Source: Paenibacillus sp. USDA918EY
GTDB lineage: Bacteria > Bacillota > Bacilli > Paenibacillales > Paenibacillaceae
Assembly: GCF_009870825.1 (NCBI RefSeq)
Contig: NZ_WTWY01000007.1
Coordinates: 62,001 to 126,000, forward strand
DNA length: 64,000 nucleotides
Reading direction: 5' to 3'
Positions within the stretch are counted from its first letter, which is position 1, and the number at the start of each line of letters is the position of its first letter. Position numbers and translations under genes: made by a program. Positions 15,963 to 23,570 of the stretch are shown piece by piece. The notes beneath the pieces were generated by a model. It was given only the letters and a program-made list of their open reading frames with translations, did not search any database and was not told the origin of the DNA.

Positions 15963-18900
15963 TTACATAGGTTTGCCCCCGGCATCCTTGCCGCTTACAT
16001 GGGCGACGTGCAGCTTGTTGCCGCTCCGCTTTTGCATCTGCTCCGGCAGTGTGATCATCGCCGGAACGAGCATCGGCAGCAGAATGAAGCACAGCACGAC
16101 CAATCCCACGATGACCGCCGATGCCAATTCGATCAAGAGGACCAAACCGGACGGAATCAAGGTGGCGAACGTTCCGCCCAAAATCACCATGGCGGAAATG
16201 ATGACGCCGCCGACGCTTTTGGCCGCTTTGACGATCGCTTCGCCAGGAGCCATGTCGCCATGCTCCCGGTACCGTTCCATCAGGAAGATGCTGTAGTCGA
16301 CCCCTACCGCAACGATCACGATAAAGGAGAAAAACGGCACGAAGGAGGAAACCCCGTCGGCTTTAATGATATAGGTCGTCACGAGATTGGATGCGCTCAT
16401 CGCCACATAATAGGAAGCGACAAGCGACGCCACGATGAATACCGACGGCCAGAAAGAACGGATGACAAACAAGAGAACGACAAACACGCTCACGATCACA
16501 ATCACGGCGGTGCTGTTAAAGGAATTCAGCTGCTCCTTGTTCATATCGTACGTCGTCGAGCTTGGCCCGGCCGCCCCGTACGTGGCGTTGCCCAGCACGG
16601 TTCCTTTCAGGCTGCTGTCGACCGTATCGTTGATTTTTTCGATCGTTTTCAGCGCCGCCGGAGAATAAGGATCATTGTCCAAAATGACGAGCAGCTTCGT
16701 GATTTTCCGTTCTTTGGACATAAAGCTGTCCTCGGCCTTCTTGAAGTCCTCGCTTTCCAGCGCTTCGCGCGGGATAAAGAAGGTCTTCGAACCGCTGAGC
16801 TGGGTCAGGAAATCGCCGGTTTTGCCCAGCCCCTCGGAAATGTCCCCGAGCCCGTTCCCGCTTTTGCCGATGCCGTCCTTCAGCTGCGACATGCCGCCCG
16901 TCAGGCCGGACAGTCCGTCGATCAGCCGTTTTTGTCCGCTTTGCACCTCCTCGAGCGCCAGATTCAGCTTTTTCATGTTTGCTTCGATTTCCCGGGAGCC
17001 GCTGCTGCCCTGCTGAAGCCCTTTTTGCAGCTCATCCGCGCCTTTTTGCAAAGCCGCAAGCCCTGCGGACATCTGCTTCTGGGCCGCCTGGATTTGACCG
17101 AGTCCGCCCGAGGCCTCGCCGAGGGAAGCATTCAATTTCGTGAAATTGGCTTCCAGCTGCTGCAGCCCCCCATTCAACTGGGCCAAGGAAGAGGCCAGCG
17201 TCGCACCCGTCGCCTTCAGCTTTGCATAATCCGGATCGTCAGCCAGCTCGCCGTGTTTTGCGCCCAAGCCGTCGATCAAAGCGTTCATGCCCGTCAAACC
17301 TTGCTCGATTTGCGGAATTTGTCCGCCGATCTGCTTATAGCCAGCCTCAAGGCCCGCGTAACCTTTGGCGATTTCCGACAGGCCCGCGCTGATTTTGCCG
17401 GTATTCGCGCCGACCGTATCCAATCCGCCTTTTAAACCGGCGATTCCTTTGCTCAGCTCGCCCGCGCCGCCGGCACCCTTGCCGATGCCCGCGGCAACCT
17501 GGCCGAGGGCGGCCGTAATTTGATCGTAGCCGTCTTTGACCTGTCCCGTGCCGTCCACGAGCTGATTGGCGCTCGACGTATCCGGCGTCGTCAGCTTGCC
17601 TGCGATCTGGTCCAGGCCGCTTTTGATTTGGTCCACGCCTTTTTTGGAGGCCGAAATGCCGTCCGTTACCGTTTCCGACTGGTTGCTGATATAAAACTCG
17701 TCGATCGGCTTCGACTGCGGCTGCGTCACGCTCGCCACCTGTTTTACCCCGTCGATGGCTTTCAGCTTATCGGTCAGCTTGTCGATGACGCCCAACGCGT
17801 CGTTATTGTCCATGGCCTTGTCGGCTTCGATCACGACGCTTGTAGGCAGCGCCTGCCCGCGGCTGAAGTGTTCGGCCACGATGCTGAAGCCTTTGGTGGA
17901 CGGATAACCGTCGCCAAGCTCCTTGAGCTGGTCGAAGGAAAGCTTTTGGCTGCTCGTAAGCAGGGCCGGAATCATCAAAACGACGATGATCACCGTTACG
18001 ACGACCGGATATTTAACCGATACGGACGTAAGCTTCGCCCAGAACCGGCTCTCTTTATGCCCCGCTGCCTTTTTCGAAGGCCAAAACAGCTTGGGACCGA
18101 ACACCTTCAGCATAAACGGCGTCAGCGTCAGGATCTGCAGCACGAGCACGACGGTGCCGATGGCGACCACATTGGCCGATTTGTAGATGCCGAAGCTGGA
18201 GAAGCTCAATCCCGCAAAGGCGATAAAGACGGTGGCGATGCTGTAAATGATCGTTTTGCCGGCCGTTTTGTACGATACGATGATCGCCTCGTCGACGGTG
18301 CGCCCATGCGACAATTCCTCTTTGAAACGGTTGAACAGCAGGATATTGTAATCCGTGCCGATCCCGAACAGAATGAGCACGAGCAGCATCTGCGTCACGC
18401 TTGTGATGGGAAAATTAAGCTTGTCGATGATCTGCGCCGCAATTCCCATGGAGCACAAATACGTGATGCCGACCGTCAGCAGCGAGACGAACGGGGTCAG
18501 GATCGAACGGAACATCAAGACCAGCACGACGAGAATGAAAATGACCGTAAGGGCGGCGCTTTTTTCCACGCCCGCGGTCGTCGCTTTAATATAGTCGTTT
18601 TGGATGAAATCCTCGCCGCTCAAATAATACGGCACGTTGACGTCCTTCAAGACGTCTTTGAACTGTTTATCGATTTCATCCACGTTGCGTCCCATTTTAT
18701 CCAGGCTGAAGCTGACCATCAGCGTGGTGTTGTCCGCGGATACGAGGGATGATTTGGCGTCGGGCGTCGTCACCGGATCGATCAGCTGGCTGAAGCCAAG
18801 CTCCGATTGGTGCCGGATCATGTTGTTGATCCCCGCCTCGATCTGCTTCATGTCTTGGTCCGTCAGCTTGCTTTCCCGATGAAATACGATGATGTCGCTG

Positions 18901-19088
18901 GTCCCGGTGGTGCCCGTCATTTTGTTCAGCAGCTTCCCTGCGACCTTCGACGGACTGTCTTCTGTCAGAGGGTCCTGCCCCCGCTCATGCAAAATGGCGT
19001 TTACGTCCGGCTGAAACACGGTCAGCAGTACGGTAGCCACAAGCCAAAGCACCAGGATCGCCCAGCGCCATTTGATGATTTGCCGCAT
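15963..19088 (-). CDS. MMPL-family RND transporter
   Basis: A 1041-residue membrane exporter of the MMPL/YdgH-YdfJ type. Membrane bundles lie at about 1-30 plus 160-360 and again at 830-1020 (for example FGIGTDYNILLFNRFKEELSHGRTVDEAI and VAVGVDYSIFLMERYREHGDMAPGEAI, the paired RND motifs with the buried GxDY). Between them is a long extracellular region of glycine-rich helical repeats (GLxxGLxxI pattern, about residues 475-750) like those in YhgE/Pip proteins. Such transporters export lipids, peptides or hydrophobic drugs using the proton gradient. The frame extends 16 codons upstream, but GAGGAGG precedes the ATG at 19086-19088. A TetR operator lies 34 bp before the start. Confidence 0.92.
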   Translation of the reverse strand: MRQIIKWRWAILVLWLVATVLLTVFQPDVNAILHERGQDPLTEDSPSKVAGKLLNKMTGTTGTSDIIVFHRESKLTDQDMKQIEAGINNMIRHQSELGFSQLIDPVTTPDAKSSLVSADNTTLMVSFSLDKMGRNVDEIDKQFKDVLKDVNVPYYLSGEDFIQNDYIKATTAGVEKSAALTVIFILVVLVLMFRSILTPFVSLLTVGITYLCSMGIAAQIIDKLNFPITSVTQMLLVLILFGIGTDYNILLFNRFKEELSHGRTVDEAIIVSYKTAGKTIIYSIATVFIAFAGLSFSSFGIYKSANVVAIGTVVLVLQILTLTPFMLKVFGPKLFWPSKKAAGHKESRFWAKLTSVSVKYPVVVTVIIVVLMIPALLTSSQKLSFDQLKELGDGYPSTKGFSIVAEHFSRGQALPTSVVIEADKAMDNNDALGVIDKLTDKLKAIDGVKQVASVTQPQSKPIDEFYISNQSETVTDGISASKKGVDQIKSGLDQIAGKLTTPDTSSANQLVDGTGQVKDGYDQITAALGQVAAGIGKGAGGAGELSKGIAGLKGGLDTVGANTGKISAGLSEIAKGYAGLEAGYKQIGGQIPQIEQGLTGMNALIDGLGAKHGELADDPDYAKLKATGATLASSLAQLNGGLQQLEANFTKLNASLGEASGGLGQIQAAQKQMSAGLAALQKGADELQKGLQQGSSGSREIEANMKKLNLALEEVQSGQKRLIDGLSGLTGGMSQLKDGIGKSGNGLGDISEGLGKTGDFLTQLSGSKTFFIPREALESEDFKKAEDSFMSKERKITKLLVILDNDPYSPAALKTIEKINDTVDSSLKGTVLGNATYGAAGPSSTTYDMNKEQLNSFNSTAVIVIVSVFVVLLFVIRSFWPSVFIVASLVASYYVAMSASNLVTTYIIKADGVSSFVPFFSFIVIVAVGVDYSIFLMERYREHGDMAPGEAIVKAAKSVGGVIISAMVILGGTFATLIPSGLVLLIELASAVIVGLVVLCFILLPMLVPAMITLPEQMQKRSGNKLHVAHVSGKDAGGKPM

Positions 19089-19121
19089 GCTCTTGAATTT
19101 CCTCCTCGGCTGAAGTGTTAG

Positions 19122-19135
19122 TAAACAGGTGTTCA
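19122..19135. promoter_or_regulatory. TetR operator upstream of MMPL gene
   Basis: TAAACA-GG-TGTTCA; 13 of 14 bases match the operator at 19838-19851 (allowing for the palindrome), placed 34 bp before the MMPL start codon. Confidence 0.82.
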
Positions 19136-19222
19136 TTTTTCAAACAAAAAAATAGAGCTTCCTATGCATCATATAAAGACGCCAAAAAAATTATTCGTGC
19201 CGAGCCCGGGCGGGGCGCCGCT

Positions 19223-19834
19223 TTATTCCGGACGCCCGCACATCAAGCCCGTATGGTACAGGCAAATGAACTCGTTGACGAGCCGCTTGACCGTCTCCCC
19301 GTCCTCGTGCTCCCGCAAAATCAGGCAGACGCCTTCGACAACGGTGCCCGCAAGCATCCGCGCGCTTTGGCGCTGCTCCGGCGTGAGCTTATCGACATGT
19401 TCGCGGCCTGAGGCAAAGGCATCCTCCAAAATCGTGGCGACCAGCTTCACCATGTCGGCCTTCACTCCAGCGTATTTTGAACCTGTGCTGCGGTTCATCA
19501 GGATCGTCAGCTCCGCGCTGTACGCGTCAAACAGGCCAACGACCGTATCCTCGATCATGCCAAAATACTTGAATCCGTCGTTTCCGTTAACGTAGCTGCG
19601 GTCCAGCTCCTTTTTCAGGTCAAGCAGGTATTCAAGGAGCTTTTCGTAAACGGGTTTGACGAGCGCTTCGAACAATTCCTCTTTGTTTTTGAAATACCGG
19701 TAAATGTTGCCCGTCGTGATGCCCGCCGCCGCCGAGATCCGGCGCATGGAAGCATCGGCGTAATCATGGGATTTGAACTCGGTCAGGGCGGCCCGCAAAA
19801 TGTTGAGACGGACGTCTTCTTTCAGCGTTTGCAT
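19223..19834 (-). CDS. TetR-family repressor of the MMPL exporter
   Basis: A 203-residue regulator with an N-terminal helix-turn-helix (AALTEFKSHDYADASMRRISAAAGITTGNIYRYFKNKEELFEAL, about residues 14-57) and a C-terminal ligand domain. The frame extends 33 codons upstream, but the ATG at 19832-19834 has AGGTG eight nt before it and lies next to a palindromic operator, so the short form is preferred. The operator itself contains the ribosome site, so bound repressor would cover the promoter-leader region. The MMPL gene follows 134 bp downstream with its own operator. The natural inducer is unknown. Confidence 0.9.
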   Translation of the reverse strand: MQTLKEDVRLNILRAALTEFKSHDYADASMRRISAAAGITTGNIYRYFKNKEELFEALVKPVYEKLLEYLLDLKKELDRSYVNGNDGFKYFGMIEDTVVGLFDAYSAELTILMNRSTGSKYAGVKADMVKLVATILEDAFASGREHVDKLTPEQRQSARMLAGTVVEGVCLILREHEDGETVKRLVNEFICLYHTGLMCGRPE

Positions 19835-19837
19835 AAA

Positions 19838-19851
19838 TAAACACCTGTTTA
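19838..19851. promoter_or_regulatory. TetR operator upstream of tetR (19.8 kb)
   Basis: Palindrome TAAACA-CC-TGTTTA ending 3 bp before the tetR start codon; a near-identical site precedes the MMPL gene. This supports autoregulation plus control of the exporter. Confidence 0.85.
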
Positions 19852-19940
19852 CTATTATTTTGATAAATTTTATTATAAAGCGTCCGATGCCTGTTGGCAA
19901 ATCGCGGCCCAAGCCGCAAATCAAAAGCGGCATACGAAGA

Positions 19941-19974
19941 AGGGCTAAGCCCGGCAGCCGCCGGGTTTAACCCT
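19941..19974. other. Strong 15-bp hairpin without T-run
   Basis: Left arm 19941-19955 pairs with right arm 19960-19974 with one mismatch and one wobble around loop AGCC (core CCCGGC/GCCGGG). It is not followed by a U-tract on either strand. Role unknown. Confidence 0.55.
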
Positions 19975-20218
19975 CTGTCGGGGGAGGAATACGTTCATGG
20001 GGAACGACCGGGGAGAAATCCGGGGCGCATAGGAGGCGACTTAAGCTTGTTTGCTTTCTTACCATCAGATTAACAAGAAAACGCCCTGAAAAAAACGAAC
20101 TAAAGTAAGATATTTAAACATCATTTCCTTTTTCCAGGTCATAACTATGCCAATCCTCTCTCTTCTTCATTTCCGCTCGATGCCGTCCATCCGGTATTTC
20201 CGTCATTCCGAAAGATCC

Positions 20219-20255
20219 AAAAACCGGCCGGTACCTTCACGGTATGGCCGGTTTT
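20219..20255 (-). terminator. Terminator of FAD oxidoreductase gene
   Basis: AACCGGCC pairs with GGCCGGTT with inner TACC/GGTA; on the minus strand it is followed by TTTTT. It starts 13 bp past the stop codon. Confidence 0.88.
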
Positions 20256-20267
20256 GAATGCTGGCAT

Positions 20268-21719
20268 TTAAACATCTTCAACATCGATGTGATATCTTCT
20301 TTTTAGATAGCGGTGTATCCGTTTGAAGTCTTCCGGCGTCAGCTCCTTCAGCTGCTTCCGGTCCGATTCGTACCCGAGGATAATGCCGATCGTCTGCGCC
20401 GCCAGCGCGTTGTTCGCCATAATCCGGGACGAGCCGTAGGCTTTGATGTCGGCCCCGATGTTTTTTCCGACGACAAGCACGTTGTCATACTCCTTCAGCT
20501 CGAAGGAGCGCAGCGGAATCCCGTAAGGACCCGGTACGCCTAGCCCGATCCCGTGCGGAATATGGACCGTGCCCTGCAGATCGACCGGATAAGCGCCGAT
20601 GCTGACGTTATCCCAGAACATTTTGCCGCCCATCACATCCTCGTATTTCAGCACGTATTCCGTTTCGAACCGGTTGAAGTCGCGGATATACAGGTAGCTC
20701 GGAAATCCGTTTAATTCCGCTTTTTCGAATCCCGGCAGGTGGGTCCGCAAATAACCAAGGATACGCGGCGCTTCCGCTTCGCCCTTCCGCAGCGCCTCCT
20801 TGACGGAGGCATCGCTGGACGGATCGACGTTGTACATGATCAGCCCGTTGATGATCACCTTCCCGTCTCCCTGGTTCGCCATGTTCAAGCCGCGGAGCCG
20901 GACGAGCTTCTCGGACGGTGTATATTTGGCCATGACGTTGCTGAATCCCACCGCGAAATTCCAATCCGCATAGGTGTTGGGGCCGTATACCTTCTGAACG
21001 TTGGACAACGGGTAATGCTTCAGCACGTCCTTATTCAGCTCTTTCCAGTCCACGTTTTTCAAATTCAGCATGTAAGTCGCACCCATGTAGTCGGGGCTAT
21101 TGCTTTTTTCGATCGATTCCATGCCCGGAATCCGTTTCTTATGTTTCAGCTTGGCGGTGAGCGCGTTAAAATCGGTGTTTTCCACCCAATACCCGGCTTC
21201 CACTTTATACATCTGATGGTTCCGGTCCTTATAGACAAGCGATTTTAAAATATGGCTTTTGCCTGCCGCCGCTTCTTCCACGCCGCTGATCGTAATGCCG
21301 CTTTTCAGCGTGACGTCTTGGATCAGCTTATCGTAATAAGCCTGGAATTCGTGCAAATCGCGGATTCGGCCCTTGTTGTAGCCGTCAAACAGGTTTTTGA
21401 TCTCGCCTTGAACCAGGCTTTGCCGTTTTTGATCCATGGGTTCGTCGAGAAAAAGCATTTGGCCCTGGATCAGCTCCCCGCCGGGTTTCTCCCGGGGGTC
21501 GAGGATCAGGACGCTCCGTCCGAGATTTTGGGCTTCCCTGGCCAGAAGAACCCCCTGAATCTCGCTGCCGATGACCACGATGTCATAACGGCTGCAGCCT
21601 TCCCCGCACGAATCGGGCTGACTGATTTTCGTCAATCCGCGAGGAAGGAAAAAGGTAAGGATAAGCAGGAATATCATGGCCAGGAGCATAAGCTGCCAAG
21701 TTCTTTTTGACCGATGCAC
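20268..21719 (-). CDS. FAD-dependent oxidoreductase with N-terminal membrane anchor
   Basis: A 483-residue protein. A basic N-terminus plus one hydrophobic segment (LMLLAMIFLLILTFFLP, about 10-26) suggests an anchor or uncleaved signal, followed by a dinucleotide fold YDIVVIGSEIQGVLLAREAQNLGRSVLILDP (about 45-75) as in the FAD-dependent oxidoreductase family PF12831. The C-terminal part has GIGLGVPGPYGIPLRSFELKEYDNVLVVGKNIG, which closes the FAD site. The usual GxGxxG is altered to GSEIQG. Substrate unknown; the membrane anchor suggests it works outside the cell or at the membrane face. The GTG start has only a weak ribosome site; an ATG ten codons in would remove part of the basic region. 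Confidence 0.8.
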   Translation of the reverse strand: MHRSKRTWQLMLLAMIFLLILTFFLPRGLTKISQPDSCGEGCSRYDIVVIGSEIQGVLLAREAQNLGRSVLILDPREKPGGELIQGQMLFLDEPMDQKRQSLVQGEIKNLFDGYNKGRIRDLHEFQAYYDKLIQDVTLKSGITISGVEEAAAGKSHILKSLVYKDRNHQMYKVEAGYWVENTDFNALTAKLKHKKRIPGMESIEKSNSPDYMGATYMLNLKNVDWKELNKDVLKHYPLSNVQKVYGPNTYADWNFAVGFSNVMAKYTPSEKLVRLRGLNMANQGDGKVIINGLIMYNVDPSSDASVKEALRKGEAEAPRILGYLRTHLPGFEKAELNGFPSYLYIRDFNRFETEYVLKYEDVMGGKMFWDNVSIGAYPVDLQGTVHIPHGIGLGVPGPYGIPLRSFELKEYDNVLVVGKNIGADIKAYGSSRIMANNALAAQTIGIILGYESDRKQLKELTPEDFKRIHRYLKRRYHIDVEDV

Positions 21720-21860
21720 AGGCTATAATCAGCTCGCTTCTTGATAGAATGAGAATGAGAGCAGGTTTGCAAAATCATAATGTTCAAGCGTTTATTTCTA
21801 TTTATTACTTTTTCTTCAAATCGCCTCCGTTCCCAATATACAATATTTAACACTCCGCTT

Positions 21861-21880
21861 ACAATCATCGGGATGATTGT
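21861..21880. promoter_or_regulatory. Inverted repeat of unknown function
   Basis: ACAATCATC-gg-GATGATTGT, 9-bp perfect arms, in the gap between the FAD oxidoreductase gene and the MFS terminator. It may be an operator; no T-run follows. Confidence 0.45.
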
Positions 21881-21927
21881 TAAAAAGTATATGCTAATTT
21901 TAGGGTTTACCTTCCATTTTGCGAGCT

Positions 21928-21960
21928 AAAAAAGCCATCCTGTTAACAGGACGGCTTTTA
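21928..21960 (-). terminator. Terminator of the MFS gene at 22 kb
   Basis: AAAGCC-a-TCCTG pairs with CAGGA-c-GGCTTT around TTAA; on the minus strand six T follow. Confidence 0.85.
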
Positions 21961-21999
21961 TCCGTAAAAAGTTACGTGAATGTAAAAAATATGAAATCA

Positions 22000-23271
22000 T
22001 CAGCTTGGCGTTTCTCTTTGTTGATCGCCTTTCTTTTGCCGCGCAATGCGCCCGAAGACGCCCAATACCGGGAGAAGCAACACTCCCGCAGTCAAAATCG
22101 ATGCCCGAACGGACGCCCTGCTGCCGATCCAACCGACCACGGGTCCGCCTGCGGTTTGGCCGAGCGCGTCGGATTGGCTGACCATGGACAGCACGGTGGC
22201 GCGCGTTTGGCTTTCCAGGTTCATGTTCAGCCAGGTATCGTATACGGGCTCGCTGACCGAACGCGCCGCGCTTACGACGAGCACCGAAAGGATCGCCCAA
22301 GCAAAATTGGTCGCAAAAGCCAGGGACAGAATCGCCGCAATCCGGATCAGGGTGAACCAAAACATCGCCGCCGATATCGCGCGCCGGCTTCCCATGTCCA
22401 TTTTTTTCTCGGCAAGACGGACCCCGATCAACCCGATCAACGTGGCGGCCGCGGAGACGACGCCGAACCAGACGGCTATCGGCACGGGCAGACCCGGCAT
22501 TCCAACGCCGGTGATGAGAAAACTCTGCCACAACCGGTCATATCCCTCGGAAGCCGCACCGCTAAGCAAAGTTACCGCTATCATCGCCAGGAGCAGCGGC
22601 TGCCTGCGCACCACTCCGGCTCCGTCAAGCCAAGTGCCAAGCATCCGCCTGAAATGGGATTCGTGCGAAGCATGTCCCTTCCGTACGAACCCGGTCTCCT
22701 TCATCCAAAAGAAAAGCGCAATCCCGAGCGCGGCATACAGAATGCCTCCCGTCAAAAAGGTCAGGTTCGGGGCGGCCGCGGACAAGCCTACGCTGCATGC
22801 GATGCCCAGAAGCGTAGCGATCAGCGACATGCGCTGCGACTTCATCAATATGGCGCCGGCATGCTCCTCGCCTGCTTCGTCCACCATCCAAGCGGTATTG
22901 GCTCCGCTGACGAACGTCCATCCGATCCCGAACAACAATTGCGAGATGACTACCCAAGCAAAAACAGAGATGACCGAAACAAGGCCATGAAGCCACAAAA
23001 TGCTCCCTTCCACGGCAAAACCGGCACCAAGAATGAACATGCCGATAATGACGGAGATTTTGCGGCTGTAAGTGTCGGCTACAACACCCGTGATGCCCTC
23101 AAAAATGAGTACCGTCAACTCCAGTACCGTTCCCATCAATACCAGCTCAAACGGATTCAGCCCCAAAGTCGAGACATGATAAATCCCGCTGGTGGTAAAC
23201 ATGATGCTGTTGCCCAATGCCATCATAAAACTCATAAATATATAGATTTGCGACGCAGATTTACGATTCAA
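22000..23271 (-). CDS. MFS transporter with possible leader-peptide control
   Basis: A 423-residue major facilitator protein with about twelve hydrophobic segments. The loop GVVADTYSRKISVIIG after segment 2 (about residues 60-75) is the MFS signature, and the overall look is that of the MFS_1 multidrug or tetracycline-type group; substrate unknown. The frame can begin at an ATG 15 codons upstream (23314-23316), but that has no ribosome site. The TTG at 23269-23271 has GGGCGGAG six nt before it and starts directly with the first membrane helix. This ribosome site can fold into a small hairpin, and a 27-codon ORF with an excellent ribosome site lies upstream, which suggests translational control. 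Confidence 0.82.
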   Translation of the reverse strand: MNRKSASQIYIFMSFMMALGNSIMFTTSGIYHVSTLGLNPFELVLMGTVLELTVLIFEGITGVVADTYSRKISVIIGMFILGAGFAVEGSILWLHGLVSVISVFAWVVISQLLFGIGWTFVSGANTAWMVDEAGEEHAGAILMKSQRMSLIATLLGIACSVGLSAAAPNLTFLTGGILYAALGIALFFWMKETGFVRKGHASHESHFRRMLGTWLDGAGVVRRQPLLLAMIAVTLLSGAASEGYDRLWQSFLITGVGMPGLPVPIAVWFGVVSAAATLIGLIGVRLAEKKMDMGSRRAISAAMFWFTLIRIAAILSLAFATNFAWAILSVLVVSAARSVSEPVYDTWLNMNLESQTRATVLSMVSQSDALGQTAGGPVVGWIGSRASVRASILTAGVLLLPVLGVFGRIARQKKGDQQRETPS

Positions 23272-23277
23272 AACAAA

Positions 23278-23298
23278 CTCCGCCCTTCCGGCAGGCGG
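23278..23298 (-). promoter_or_regulatory. Hairpin covering the MFS ribosome binding site
   Basis: On the minus strand CCGCC (23294-23298) pairs with GGCGG (23280-23284), which is part of the ribosome site GGGCGGAG for the TTG start at 23271. The 5-bp stem with a 9-nt loop could hide the site. Confidence 0.45.
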
Positions 23299-23358
23299 TG
23301 CGTCACGTGAACACATATCGCGAATATCTTTTTTACTTAAAGATCATAAACACTTCTG

Positions 23359-23442
23359 CTATGACGTGCGCATCACGCTGCCTGTTGTTTTTTTCAAAAA
23401 ACGATTCCTTTGCGTATGGCATCCGTATAGCTTTTGAGACAT
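23359..23442 (-). CDS. Possible leader peptide upstream of MFS gene
   Basis: A 27-codon ORF (MSQKLYGCHTQRNRFLKK, then TTGSVMRTS) with a near-ideal ribosome site, AGGAGG eight nt before the ATG. It lies just after a predicted promoter and 87 bp before the MFS start. Its size, position and strong translation signal resemble leader peptides of inducible resistance genes. It is not a protein I recognise, and it may be a real small gene or a chance ORF. Confidence 0.4.
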   Translation of the reverse strand: MSQKLYGCHTQRNRFLKKTTGSVMRTS

Positions 23443-23459
23443 GTAGATAACCTCCTGTC

Positions 23460-23476
23460 GGGATTCCAGGAATCCC
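23460..23476. promoter_or_regulatory. Palindrome at the predicted start site of the MFS leader
   Basis: GGGATTCC-a-GGAATCCC, 8-bp perfect arms. It covers the predicted transcription start of the promoter at 23481-23508 and ends about ten bp before the leader ORF ribosome site. It may be an operator or a 5' hairpin. Confidence 0.6.
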
Positions 23477-23480
23477 TCTG

Positions 23481-23508
23481 ATATTAGGACCTTGCGTAAA
23501 AGAAACAA
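23481..23508 (-). promoter_or_regulatory. Promoter of leader ORF-MFS unit
   Basis: On the minus strand TTGTTT, 16 bp, TAATAT. Confidence 0.5.
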
Positions 23509-23570
23509 CCGATTTACTTTTTTGGCAAAATCCTCAAATTAATTTGATTATAAGCGATTTTATATCGGGG

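Larger units (their letters stand above)
19835..20267. other. 433-bp gene-free interval
   Basis: Contains the TetR operator at its left end, a strong unexplained hairpin (19941-19974), a 12-codon mini-ORF with a good ribosome site (19997-20032) and a terminator for the gene on the right (20219-20255). Nothing else recognisable. Confidence 0.6.

Noticed and set aside
15954..18752. Two long plus-strand frames opposite the MMPL gene
   Set aside because: Both are antisense to the MMPL transporter, whose membrane pattern and motifs are clear; their products are low-complexity His/Arg/Asp/Gln-rich.
19997..20032. 12-codon mini-ORF MGNDRGEIRGA with a good ribosome site
   Set aside because: Too short to call as a gene and followed by no gene on the same strand; noted with the adjoining hairpin in the findings.
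21742..21760. GATAGAATGAGAATGAGA as a Fur box before the FAD oxidoreductase gene
   Set aside because: It resembles a run of Fur half-sites on one strand but lacks the inverted second half found at 60942 and 61045.
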